Shown: piece after piece, positions 1-7,442 of the stretch | Layout: each line of letters opens with the position of its first letter | Numbering within the stretch: the first letter of the stretch is position 1 | Source of the DNA: Negativibacillus sp. | Lineage (GTDB): Bacteria > Bacillota > Clostridia > Oscillospirales > Ruminococcaceae | Reading direction: 5' to 3' | DNA length: 27,558 nt | Assembly (NCBI GenBank): GCA_020024325.1 | Contig: JAHHTY010000027.1 | Coordinates: 1 to 27,558, forward strand | Notes under the pieces: generated by a model | The model's input: the letters and a program-made list of their open reading frames with translations, nothing else | The model's database searches: none | What the model was told of the DNA's origin: nothing | Translations under genes and position numbers: made by a program

Positions 1-54
1 ACCTGTGACCCTCTGCTTGTAAGGCAGATGCTCTCCCAGCTGAGCTAAGCTCCC
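1..54 (-). tRNA. tRNA-Val (anticodon TAC), 3' end cut off by the window edge
   Basis: On the minus strand the sequence folds as a tRNA: acceptor 5' strand GGGAGCT, TA at positions 8-9, D stem GCTC/GAGC, anticodon stem TCTGC/GCAGA with loop CTTACAA, variable loop GGGTC and the start of the T stem (ACAGG). The anticodon TAC reads Val codons GTA and related. The T loop, the acceptor 3' strand and any CCA lie outside the window. A consensus promoter sits directly upstream, so this may be the first gene of a tRNA cluster continuing beyond the window. Confidence 0.93.
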
Positions 55-87
55 ATTTTTTGCTGTTGTTTCGTGACAACGTAGATT

Positions 88-116
88 ATTATACTACGCT
101 ATTTCTTTTTTGTCAA
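88..116 (-). promoter_or_regulatory. Consensus sigma-A promoter of the tRNA-Val gene
   Basis: On the minus strand TTGACA (111-116) and TATAAT (88-93) are separated by exactly 17 bp, a perfect match to the vegetative consensus. Transcription would start near position 81, about 27 nt before the mature tRNA 5' end. A short inverted repeat CGTAG/CTACG (80-84 and 94-98) brackets the -10 box. Confidence 0.88.
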
Positions 117-174
117 CATCTTTTTTCAATTTTTTTATATTTTTTTTAAAAAACTTTTTCCTCCCATTGAAGAG

Positions 175-939
175 CTATTTTATTCGGTTTTTAGTATAAT
201 TTTGCCAAGGTGCCCTTACCCCATCGGGAACAAAATTGATTCCTGCTTTGTTTGCTTGACTGTGTTGACTCTTTCGCGGGATATGATAGCATTTTCCATC
301 CTTAATCAATTTTGCCCCTGTCTGCATAAAACGAAAGGGAACCCTTGCTTTAATACATTGCTGGCGTATATCCAACACCCACTCATAATGACACGGACGT
401 GCTTTTTCTCCTGACTCTCCACCTACCACAACTTCCTCCACCCAGCTGTCAAGGTAGGGATAAAGGTCAATTTTCTCCAACAACGGGGAGCAAACAATGC
501 TTTTATGTCGAATCGGTGCATCTTGAAAAACAGGCAGCCTAATCTGAGCTTGCCTCTGACTTTCTACGGTACAGCCAATATGTACATTGGGATAACCTTC
601 TCCCCAATCAGTCGGAACACATTCTGAAAAGCGTACAATTCTTTTAGTAATAATCAAAAATTGAAGATCTTTTCTCCATCTCATCATCTCCCAAGCTTGC
701 TCCCGCCAAGAATCTGCTTGCTCCAAGAAGAAATCTGAGCTAAAACAAGTATAGACCACCTCACCCGGAGATAGTAAATAACCTTTTCTTTTTCCTCTGC
801 GCATGGGTAGGTCAAAATCTTTTGTTAAATAAATTTGAGAAGCATCCCTTTGATTTGATTCATCAATCCTGAATACATAACAATTTTGACAACCTTCACT
901 GTATTTTTTACATCCATGCCAAGGATTCCAATTTGCCAT
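175..939 (-). CDS. DUF5131 family protein (phage Gp37/Gp68-like, Cys-motif protein)
   Basis: 254 aa from the ATG at 939, chosen because AGGAGAGG lies about 6 nt upstream; the reading frame extends further upstream to 1020, but those codons lack a ribosome binding site and family similarity starts at ANWNPWHGC. The N-terminus has WNP followed by Cys10, Cys17 and Cys20 (a CX6CX2C-Y arrangement) and the centre has a GGESG motif followed by RPC. These are hallmarks of DUF5131/Gp37-Gp68 proteins, found in phages and bacterial chromosomes. The three-cysteine cluster followed by an aromatic residue resembles a radical-SAM iron-sulfur site, but that function is inference. The gene stands alone between a tRNA and sigG, and no partner methyltransferase-like gene (TcmP type) is adjacent. 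I see no clear terminator after it. Confidence 0.8.
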   Translation of the reverse strand: MANWNPWHGCKKYSEGCQNCYVFRIDESNQRDASQIYLTKDFDLPMRRGKRKGYLLSPGEVVYTCFSSDFFLEQADSWREQAWEMMRWRKDLQFLIITKRIVRFSECVPTDWGEGYPNVHIGCTVESQRQAQIRLPVFQDAPIRHKSIVCSPLLEKIDLYPYLDSWVEEVVVGGESGEKARPCHYEWVLDIRQQCIKARVPFRFMQTGAKLIKDGKCYHIPRKSQHSQANKAGINFVPDGVRAPWQNYTKNRIK

Positions 940-1117
940 ATTACACCTCTCCTTTCTTTTCATTGATTCATTTTTAAGGGTAAAGCTCAACAGAATAAAA
1001 TACAATACATAAAAGTACAAAAGCTTTTATCGAAATAATTCGCCCAGATTTTTACAGGAATAAAAATTGCAAACATTCCAAAACTACTCTTAGAACAAAC
1101 AGATAGGAAGTGGAACT

Positions 1118-1900
1118 GTGTATTGCAACAAGGTAGAAATTTGCGGAGTGAATACGGCAAAGCTGCCCATATTGGATGAAAAGCACAAAAGCGAGTTGCT
1201 CAAAAAAAGCCGCAACGGAGATAAGCAAGCTCGTGAGGAGTTAATTTCCGGAAATCTGCGACTGGTACTCAGTGTGGTACAAAAGTTTTCAAACCGTGGC
1301 GAAAGTATGGATGATCTGTTTCAGGTAGGCTGCATTGGTCTTATGAAAGCAATCGACAACTTTAATCCTGACCTGGACGTGCGTTTTTCTACCTACGGAG
1401 TTCCTATGATTATTGGTGAAATCCGCCGTTTTCTCAGAGATAACAATTCCATTCATGTCAGCCGCTCTATGAGAGATATGGCATATCGAGCGATGCAGGC
1501 AAAAGAAAAGTTTATCCATGAATTTGGCAGAGAGCCAAACATTGAAGAAATTGCTCAAAAATTAGAGTGCAAAAAAGAAGAAGTTGTCCTTGCTCTGGAA
1601 TCGGTCGTTGACCCAATGTCGCTGTATGAACCAATCTATTCGGATGGCGGCGACACCATCTATGTAATGGATCAGGTGGGTGATCACAGTGATGACCGTG
1701 ATTGGCTGGAAGAAATTACTTTTCGGGACACCATATCCTCTTTAGGCGAACGTGAAAAGAAAATATTAACCATGCGTTTTCTTGCAGGTCGCACACAAAC
1801 CGAGGTTGCAAAAGAAATAGGCATCTCACAGGCACAGGTTTCTCGCTTAGAAAAAAACGCATTGGACCATATCAAGCAGCAAATGAGGGACGGAAAATAA
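1118..1900 (+). CDS. sigG: RNA polymerase sporulation sigma factor SigG (forespore late)
   Basis: 260 aa with a GTG start preceded by AGGAAGTGG. The N-terminal NKVEICGVNTAKLP signature is diagnostic of SigG rather than SigF. Region 2 spans about residues 44-110 (GNLRLVLSV, DLFQVGCIGLMKAID, FSTYGVPMIIGEIRRFLRD) and region 4 about residues 205-255, with a helix-turn-helix at about 227-247 (TEVAKEIGISQAQVSRLE). SigG directs late forespore genes after engulfment (coat, germination and small acid-soluble protein genes). In many Bacillota it follows spoIIGA-sigE; here the upstream neighbour is a divergent DUF5131 gene, so it has its own transcription unit. I could not find a convincing SigF/SigG-type promoter in the 178 bp upstream. 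It converges on the GNAT gene with only 28 nt between stop codons. Confidence 0.95.
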   Translation: MYCNKVEICGVNTAKLPILDEKHKSELLKKSRNGDKQAREELISGNLRLVLSVVQKFSNRGESMDDLFQVGCIGLMKAIDNFNPDLDVRFSTYGVPMIIGEIRRFLRDNNSIHVSRSMRDMAYRAMQAKEKFIHEFGREPNIEEIAQKLECKKEEVVLALESVVDPMSLYEPIYSDGGDTIYVMDQVGDHSDDRDWLEEITFRDTISSLGEREKKILTMRFLAGRTQTEVAKEIGISQAQVSRLEKNALDHIKQQMRDGK

Positions 1901-1928
1901 CTTTACCGTTTTCTTACCACAATACTTT

Positions 1929-2429
1929 TTATAATTCTTTTTCCATCACAACAATGGTATAGTGTTCTTGCGGCGATTCTTCTCCGGTAGGATAAAATCC
2001 GTTTCGTTTCCAAAAAGTTTGTGATTCTAAATTACCTTTAATATACCCCAAACGAGCTCGGGAAAAATTCTGCTTCTTTAAAAAAGTCAATAATTCTGTC
2101 AGAATTGCAGATCCAATCCCTTTCCCCTGCATTTTCTTTTCTAAAATAAACCATCCGATAAAAACTGTTTGTGGATTGGGATAGGATACAATCAGATCTA
2201 AAACTGCAATCAATCTATCTTTAAAATAAAAACCTACAAAAAATTTATCTTCCATTGTTTTGTGAGGTGGAAGTGTTTGCAAATCTTGTGCAATGCTTTC
2301 TATGGAAGGTTGTTCTTTCATATAATAATAGTAGGTTGGATTCGTTTTGCACAGTTCATATACTTTAGAGCTATCTGTTTTCTTAATTTTCCGAACATCA
2401 TAACGAGAAGAAAAACTTTTAATATCCAT
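1929..2429 (-). CDS. GNAT family N-acetyltransferase
   Basis: 166 aa from an ATG preceded by a strong purine-rich site (AGGAGGATAAGGAG). The acetyl-CoA pyrophosphate-binding motif QGKGIGSAIL is at residues 101-110, preceded by the beta strand IGWFILEKKM and followed by the typical C-terminal part ending FWKRNGFYPTGEE. This is a complete GNAT domain of normal length; the acceptor substrate cannot be told from sequence. It is transcribed alone, downstream of the terminator of the alaS operon, and ends tail-to-tail against sigG. Confidence 0.88.
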   Translation of the reverse strand: MDIKSFSSRYDVRKIKKTDSSKVYELCKTNPTYYYYMKEQPSIESIAQDLQTLPPHKTMEDKFFVGFYFKDRLIAVLDLIVSYPNPQTVFIGWFILEKKMQGKGIGSAILTELLTFLKKQNFSRARLGYIKGNLESQTFWKRNGFYPTGEESPQEHYTIVVMEKEL

Positions 2430-2512
2430 CTCCTTATCCTCCTATACACCCGCATCACTTTTGTTTAGCGAAAATTTAAAAACTTCCTCAGCTTCCTATA
2501 CCGCCAAATTCT

Positions 2513-2562
2513 TTATAAAAAGGAGGTCCTGTATCAAATTATACAGGACCTCCTTTTTATAA
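2513..2562 (-). terminator. Strong hairpin terminator of the alaS operon
   Basis: A perfect 22-bp inverted repeat (2513-2534 and 2541-2562) with a 6-nt loop begins 18 nt after the phosphoribosyltransferase stop codon. The stem core pairs GGAGGTCCTGTAT with ATACAGGACCTCC and is flanked by A5/T5, so it can work on either strand. Confidence 0.9.
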
Positions 2563-2579
2563 GTCAATTAAAATTACTA

Positions 2580-3110
2580 TTACAGCAATGGCAGTGGAGC
2601 CAGGAAAATGATATCATCTCTGTTTGCAGCATCACCCTCTGCAAGAACAGCTGCCTTGCCTGCCACAATGCCGCCTGCTTTGTCAGTCAGTCTTTCCAAC
2701 GCACGCAAAGATTCTCCGGTACTGATAACATCATCTACCAGCAGAACACGTTTGCCTTTGAGATACTCCATATCATCACCGGAAAGATACAGTTTCTGCA
2801 ATCCGCTGGTGGTAATGGACTGTACATCCACCTCAACCGCATTACGCATATACAGCTTTTTGCTCTTTCTTGCCAAGATATAGCGTTTTCCGCTCTGACG
2901 GGACATTTCGTAAGCCAGTGGAATTCCTTTTGATTCTGCTGTCAGCAGAACATCATGTTCCGGCAACTGTTTTAACAGCTCTGTTGCACAGGCAATTGTA
3001 AGCTCCACATCAGAGAACATCACAAAACCTGCAATAGATACACCATTTCCCAGCGGGCAAATTGGCAGATCTCTTTCCAGACCTGCTACTTCCAAATGAT
3101 AAGTGTCCAT
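2580..3110 (-). CDS. Type I phosphoribosyltransferase, adenine phosphoribosyltransferase-like
   Basis: 176 aa; the start is preceded by AGGAAAGGAAG. The PRPP-binding loop VLLVDDVISTGES lies at residues 122-134, the classic type I PRTase motif with paired Asp. An APRT-like hood region is visible at residues 58-62 (AESKG in place of the usual EARG) and a pyrophosphate-side RKSKKLY at 81-87. The length fits APRT or xanthine PRT (about 170-190 aa), which salvage a purine base with PRPP to the nucleotide; the altered hood motif leaves the base uncertain, so no symbol is given. It is the last gene of the alaS-HIT-PRT unit, 34 nt after the HIT gene, and therefore likely under T-box control. Confidence 0.85.
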   Translation of the reverse strand: MDTYHLEVAGLERDLPICPLGNGVSIAGFVMFSDVELTIACATELLKQLPEHDVLLTAESKGIPLAYEMSRQSGKRYILARKSKKLYMRNAVEVDVQSITTSGLQKLYLSGDDMEYLKGKRVLLVDDVISTGESLRALERLTDKAGGIVAGKAAVLAEGDAANRDDIIFLAPLPLL

Positions 3111-3144
3111 TTTTATCTTCCTTTCCTTCTCCTTACTATAAAAT

Positions 3145-3483
3145 CTAAGCTTGCCAGCTCAGTTCCTTTCCTCCCAGCACATGGAAATGCAGATGAGGAA
3201 CTGTTTGACCGGCATCTGCCCCACAGTTGGAAATTACACGGTAACCGCTTTGAATACCTGCTTCTTTTGCAAGTTCACCGATTTTTTCAAAGATGTAAGC
3301 AACGGTTGCACTGTTTTCCGGATTTACCATATCCACGCTTTGGATATGTTCCTTTGGAATGACCAGAAAATGTACCGGTGCAATCGGAGCAATGTCATAA
3401 AATGCAAGAATCTTGTCATCCTCATATAACTTTTTAGATGGAATCTCACCATTGATAATTTTACAAAACAAGCAATCAGTCAT
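3145..3483 (-). CDS. HIT family nucleotide-binding protein (Hint-like)
   Basis: 112 aa starting at the ATG at 3483, 7 nt after AGGAGG; a TTG one codon upstream is too close to the ribosome binding site. The histidine triad HLHFHVLGG sits at residues 97-105, with catalytic His at 101, and a CxxC pair (Cys4, Cys7) near the N-terminus is common in bacterial HIT proteins. The family hydrolyses purine nucleoside phosphoramidates and can remove AMP from aminoacyl- or lysyl-AMP intermediates. Its place 20 nt behind alaS suggests cotranscription; a role in handling side products of aminoacylation is plausible but inferred. Confidence 0.93.
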   Translation of the reverse strand: MTDCLFCKIINGEIPSKKLYEDDKILAFYDIAPIAPVHFLVIPKEHIQSVDMVNPENSATVAYIFEKIGELAKEAGIQSGYRVISNCGADAGQTVPHLHFHVLGGKELSWQA

Positions 3484-3503
3484 CAAGCTGCCTCCTTATA
3501 ATT

Positions 3504-6140
3504 TTATTTTAACATACCTTCCAGCATTGCAGGTACTTCAGCCAGCACCTCGTCTGCTTTAGAAAGATCTGCCACACCGCCCATTGCACTGTCAGGACGA
3601 CCTCCGCCTTTACCGCCGAGTTTTGCAGTGATTTCTTTTACCAATTTACCGGCATGCGCACCTGCTTTTACTGCCTCTGCACCACAAACAGCCAGTACAC
3701 TTGCTTTTCCTTCATTAGAAGCTGCAAATACAGCAACTACATCCGGAGCATCTGCTTTTACCTGGTCGCCCAGCGTTCTCAAACTATCGGAAGCAGTATC
3801 TTTGAGCACTGCATGGATATAACGCAGTCCTTTGATTTCGGTTGTATTCTGGAACAGTTCTTTCATTTTGCTGTTTGCAATCTGTGCCTGAAGAGATTCA
3901 ATCTCTCTTGCCTGAGCTTTCAACTCTTTTGCAACGGACTGTGCTTTTGCTACTACTTCAGACTGACCTGCTGCTTTAAATTCGGAAGCAACTGCACCGA
4001 TCACATTTTCCGCGTTGTTCAGCAATTCCAATACACCCATACCGGTTGCAGCCTCGATACGTCTTACACCTGCTGCAACAGAGGATTCGGAAATAATTTT
4101 GAAAGCACCAATCTGTGCTGTATTCGCTACATGAGTACCGCCACAGAACTCAACAGAATCGCCCATTGTGCAAACACGAACAATATCGCCATATTTTTCG
4201 CCGAACAATGCCATTGCGCCTTTCCCTTTTGCCTGTTCAATTGGCAGTTCCTCAATCTGTACTGCATGACCTTCCAGAATCATTTTGTTTACCAGATTCT
4301 GAGTCTTTTCAATTTCTTCTGCTGTCATTGCAGAGAAATGACTAAAGTCAAAACGGCAACGGTTTTCATCGTAATAAGAACCTGCCTGATGAACGTGATC
4401 TCCCAGAACCTCACGCAAAGCCAGCTGAAGCAGGTGGCAAACAGAGTGGTTCGACATAATTCTGCGGCGACGCAGTGCATCTACCTGTGCTGTAACCATG
4501 TCGGTTGTATCAAAGCTGCCTTTTGTTACAGTACCGATGTGCATAAAGTGACCTTCATGGTCTTTTTTGGTATCATGAACTGTGAACACGTTTTCGCCGT
4601 TCACAATAACGCCGGTATCGCCTACCTGACCACCGGATTCACCATAGAAAGAAGTTTTGTTGAGAATCATGGTAGCCTGCTGACCTTCTTCGATTGTATC
4701 TGCAAAGTTACCATCACAAATTAAAGCAGCCACAGCAGTCTGCTGTTCCAATGTCTGGTAGCCGGTAAATTCGGTTGCAGAAAGCGCTGTCAGGTCGATG
4801 GTGTCGGTATTCCAGCCGCTAACGTCTTTTCTTGCTTTTCTTGCACGAACACGCTGCTCGTTCATTAAACGGGTAAATTCTTCCTCATCAATTCCAATAC
4901 CCTGTTCATCCAAAATCTCACGGGTTAAATCGATTGGGAAGCCAAAAGTATCGTACAGACGGAATGCGTCTTCGCCGGAGAGTGTGCCGCCGTTGCCGTC
5001 GAAGGAAGTAATCAGCTGCTGAAGCTGTTCCATACCCTGGTCGATGGTTTTCTGGAAACGTTCTTCCTCTGCTTTGATAACTTTAACAATGTATTCTTCG
5101 TTTTCACGCAGTTCCGGATATGCACCCTCGTTTTCACCGATAACGGTTCTTGCTACCTCATGCAGGAAGGTACCCTCGATACCGAGCAATCTTCCATGAC
5201 GTGCAGCACGGCGGAGCAATCTTCTCAGAACATAGCCTCTGCCTTCGTTAGATGGAAGAACGCCATCTCCAATCATAAAAGTAGTTGAACGGATGTGGTC
5301 GGTGATAACACGCAGAGATACATCGTTCTTTGTGTCCTTTTTGTATTCTACATTTGCAAGACGGCAGATATGCTGCATGATGTTCTGCACAGTGTCTACC
5401 TCAAAGAGGTTTCCTACATTCTGCATAACGCAGGCAAGACGCTCAATGCCCATACCGGTATCAATATTTGGTTTTGGCATACGGGTGTAATGTCCGTTGC
5501 CATCAGAGTCAAACTGAGAGAATACCAGATTCCAAATTTCCATGTAACGGTCACAGTCACAACCAACCGCACATTCCGGTCTGCCACAGCCAACACCTTC
5601 GCCACGGTCAAAGTGGATTTCAGAACATGGACCACAAGGACCGGAACCATGCTCCCAGAAGTTATCTTTTTTGCCTAAACGAACAATGCGTTCCGGGGGA
5701 ATTCCAACCTTTTGTGTCCAAATATCAAATGCCTCGTCGTCTTCCTCATAAATGGTGATCCAAAGCTTGTCTGCCGGAATTTCCAACACTTCGGTTAAAA
5801 ATTCCCATGCCCATGCTGTTGCTTCTTCTTTAAAATAATCTCCGAAAGAGAAGTTGCCCAGCATTTCAAAGTATGTACCATGACGGTCGTCATGACCTAC
5901 ACTGTCGATGTCCGGTGTACGGATACATTTTTGACAGGTAGTTACGCGGTGGTTTGGAGGGGTTTCCAATCCGAGGAAGTATTTTTTCAGCGGAGCCATG
6001 CCGGAATTGATCAGCAATAAGCTTTTATCGTTTTTAGGAACAAGAGATGCACTTGGCATTCTGGTGTGTCCTTTGCTTTCAAAGAAGGAAAGAAACTGCT
6101 CACGCAGTTCGTTTAATCCTGTCCATTTCATAGGTATCAT
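3504..6140 (-). CDS. alaS: Alanine--tRNA ligase
   Basis: 878 aa as listed, a normal length for AlaRS. Class II catalytic core: RVTTCQKCIRTPDID (about 65-79), RHGTYFEMLGNFSFGDYF (about 86-103) and the motif 3 region around PNIDTGMGIERL (about 225-235). The editing domain shows HSVCH at 565-569 and CGGTH at 666-670, the metal ligands used to clear Ser- and Gly-tRNA-Ala, and a C-Ala domain ends in GKGGGRPDSAMGG. Start: an ATG at 6140 is only 2 nt after AAGGAG, whereas a second in-frame ATG at 6131 (11 nt spacing) begins MKWTGLNELRE where family similarity begins; either could be used. First gene of the alaS-HIT-PRT operon, behind a T-box leader. Confidence 0.98.
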   Translation of the reverse strand: MIPMKWTGLNELREQFLSFFESKGHTRMPSASLVPKNDKSLLLINSGMAPLKKYFLGLETPPNHRVTTCQKCIRTPDIDSVGHDDRHGTYFEMLGNFSFGDYFKEEATAWAWEFLTEVLEIPADKLWITIYEEDDEAFDIWTQKVGIPPERIVRLGKKDNFWEHGSGPCGPCSEIHFDRGEGVGCGRPECAVGCDCDRYMEIWNLVFSQFDSDGNGHYTRMPKPNIDTGMGIERLACVMQNVGNLFEVDTVQNIMQHICRLANVEYKKDTKNDVSLRVITDHIRSTTFMIGDGVLPSNEGRGYVLRRLLRRAARHGRLLGIEGTFLHEVARTVIGENEGAYPELRENEEYIVKVIKAEEERFQKTIDQGMEQLQQLITSFDGNGGTLSGEDAFRLYDTFGFPIDLTREILDEQGIGIDEEEFTRLMNEQRVRARKARKDVSGWNTDTIDLTALSATEFTGYQTLEQQTAVAALICDGNFADTIEEGQQATMILNKTSFYGESGGQVGDTGVIVNGENVFTVHDTKKDHEGHFMHIGTVTKGSFDTTDMVTAQVDALRRRRIMSNHSVCHLLQLALREVLGDHVHQAGSYYDENRCRFDFSHFSAMTAEEIEKTQNLVNKMILEGHAVQIEELPIEQAKGKGAMALFGEKYGDIVRVCTMGDSVEFCGGTHVANTAQIGAFKIISESSVAAGVRRIEAATGMGVLELLNNAENVIGAVASEFKAAGQSEVVAKAQSVAKELKAQAREIESLQAQIANSKMKELFQNTTEIKGLRYIHAVLKDTASDSLRTLGDQVKADAPDVVAVFAASNEGKASVLAVCGAEAVKAGAHAGKLVKEITAKLGGKGGGRPDSAMGGVADLSKADEVLAEVPAMLEGMLK

Positions 6141-6237
6141 TTCTCCTTTTCGTCCATCATTATCTAACAGTTTCCTTGGCAGAACAACCGTTTTTCACAG
6201 GCTTTTATTGCTTGGGAGCAAAATATTTTTAAGCAAC

Positions 6238-6270
6238 AAAAAAGCCCTCGTCCCAATTGGGACGAGGGCT
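6238..6270 (-). terminator. Regulated terminator of the alaS T-box leader
   Basis: On the minus strand AGCCCTCGTCCC pairs perfectly with GGGACGAGGGCT (6259-6270 and 6243-6254) around a 4-nt loop and runs into six U. This is the terminator that forms in T-box leaders when the cognate tRNA is charged. Confidence 0.95.
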
Positions 6271-6476
6271 AGAAAACTCCCGTGGTACCACCCAAATTGC
6301 AGAGAATAAACTTCTGCTGCCTCTTTGACTTCCTTTAACGCCGGAAATACGTGCGGTTCTTCACCACCGGCTCCAAGATGGCTCTTCTGTTTATATTCGG
6401 CGGAACTTTTCAGCCTGTGGGTTCCTCTCTGTTTGCCGTTCTAATACAGAATTGGTCTTTTCTCTGCCCTTTATAC
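6243..6476 (-). promoter_or_regulatory. T-box leader riboswitch (tRNA-Ala) upstream of alaS
   Basis: On the minus strand the conserved antiterminator bulge GGGTGGTACCACGG lies at about 6279-6292, just before the terminator. Upstream, AGAGAGGAAC and GCTGAAAAGTTCC form the conserved distal part of stem I. A likely specifier codon GCC (6380-6382, Ala) sits in the context AGAAGA-GCC-ATCTTGGAG, which resembles specifier loops of other T-boxes. The assignment of GCC is by pattern analogy and was not folded computationally. Uncharged tRNA-Ala pairs with the specifier and the bulge, favouring readthrough into alaS, the HIT gene and the PRTase gene. Confidence 0.95.
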
Positions 6477-6482
6477 ATTCAA

Positions 6483-6511
6483 ATTATATCTCTACTCTAC
6501 CGGCTTGTCAA
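6483..6511 (-). promoter_or_regulatory. Consensus sigma-A promoter of the alaS operon
   Basis: On the minus strand TTGACA (6506-6511) and TATAAT (6483-6488) are 17 bp apart, a perfect vegetative promoter. It sits about 10 bp before the first recognisable T-box sequence and starts only about 30 nt past the spoIIR stop codon. Confidence 0.92.
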
Positions 6512-6540
6512 GTCTTTCTCCTGTGTTTTGACTTCTGTTT

Positions 6541-7209
6541 TTATAAACCGATTTTGTGCACCAGCTCCAACAAAGCAAACCTCGGCTCATACTTTGGTCG
6601 AGATGTCAATACCCTTAACTGTGCATGAGAGAACATCTCCTGTTCCAAAGGTTCCTCAAAGGCAACCGGCAAACACATTTGAGGAAATAAGACGCACCAC
6701 CAGTTTTTCCCTTCTCCTTTTCCTATTGTAAAGCGTACTGCATGGTATTCCCCTGCCGGCATGGTAAATCCTTCATATTCTCTGGTATTAAAATACATCT
6801 TTGTAATGCAGGCATCGACTGTCTGATTGCTTTCATTTTTTATAAGCTCGTCCTGTGCTGCCTCTATCAATTGGGGCAATAGCTGTTTTGATTGCTCTAT
6901 TGTATCCTGCATATCCTTACAACCTTTTCCCAAACCCAATTCTTTTGCTGTGCTCAATACCCTATCCCGCACCTTTAATTTTAATTGCTGATCCTCTTTG
7001 CTGTCAGAGTTTGCCAAAATATGCAGTCTTAATACCCCATCATACAATTCTTCACATCCTTTATGAAACACCGCCTGATCAAAGGCTGCAAAGAACACAA
7101 GATTTATTAAAAAAACTGCCGCTGTCAAAGCCGCAAAATGCTGTCTTATAAATTTTGCAGCCTTGTCTATTTTTTTCTGTCTTTGATGATTGTCGATATA
7201 TATGTTCAT
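6541..7209 (-). CDS. spoIIR: Stage II sporulation protein R
   Basis: 222 aa from the ATG at 7209, which has a GGGGGA stretch about 8 nt upstream; in-frame ATGs at 7251 and 7272 lack good ribosome sites and add non-conserved residues. One N-terminal membrane segment or signal anchor (AALTAAVFLINLVFFAAF) is followed by the family signature VLRLHILANSDSKEDQ-LKLKVRD and, towards the end, GKNWWCVLFPQMCLP. SpoIIR is made in the forespore under SigF and signals across the septum to SpoIIGA so that pro-SigE is processed in the mother cell. No hairpin follows its stop codon, so some transcripts could run into the alaS leader. Confidence 0.95.
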   Translation of the reverse strand: MNIYIDNHQRQKKIDKAAKFIRQHFAALTAAVFLINLVFFAAFDQAVFHKGCEELYDGVLRLHILANSDSKEDQQLKLKVRDRVLSTAKELGLGKGCKDMQDTIEQSKQLLPQLIEAAQDELIKNESNQTVDACITKMYFNTREYEGFTMPAGEYHAVRFTIGKGEGKNWWCVLFPQMCLPVAFEEPLEQEMFSHAQLRVLTSRPKYEPRFALLELVHKIGL

Positions 7210-7326
7210 TTTCTTGTCCCCCAGTGCTGTCCTTTTATGTGATGCCTCCATTCTTCCCAAGGTGAGCGACATTTATTCATCTCTGCCAAATTATTTTATA
7301 CTTTCAATGAAATCTACGAAATATGC

Positions 7327-7355
7327 AGGACAAACGTCCTAAAAAATGGTATACT
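7327..7355 (+). promoter_or_regulatory. Probable promoter of the PHP-ispE-nadE unit with an inverted repeat on the -35
   Basis: TATACT (7350-7355) lies 17 bp after AGGACA (7327-7332), a 4/6 match to the -35 consensus. The -35 is part of the dyad AGGACAAACGTCCT (7327-7340), which could be a repressor site. The predicted leader is about 80 nt. Confidence 0.5.
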
Positions 7356-7442
7356 GTTTTTAAAAATGAAACCAAAAAATTTCATTCTCTACACATCAAA
7401 AATTATTTATTTATATTTGATAACAGAAGGAGTGTGCAATAA

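Noticed and set aside
1040..1100. SigG/SigF-type promoter for sigG (GAATA near 1058 and AAAACTA near 1080)
   Set aside because: Spacing and -10 match are weak; left out as unsupported.
3654..4724. A 356-codon open frame on the plus strand inside alaS
   Set aside because: It is antisense to a clearly conserved alaS, rich in Cys and Phe, has no ribosome site and matches no family; it is a shadow of alaS codon use.
7210..7310. SigF-type promoter for spoIIR starting from a GTATA element upstream of the gene
   Set aside because: The -10 region at suitable distances does not match the SigF consensus well enough to claim.
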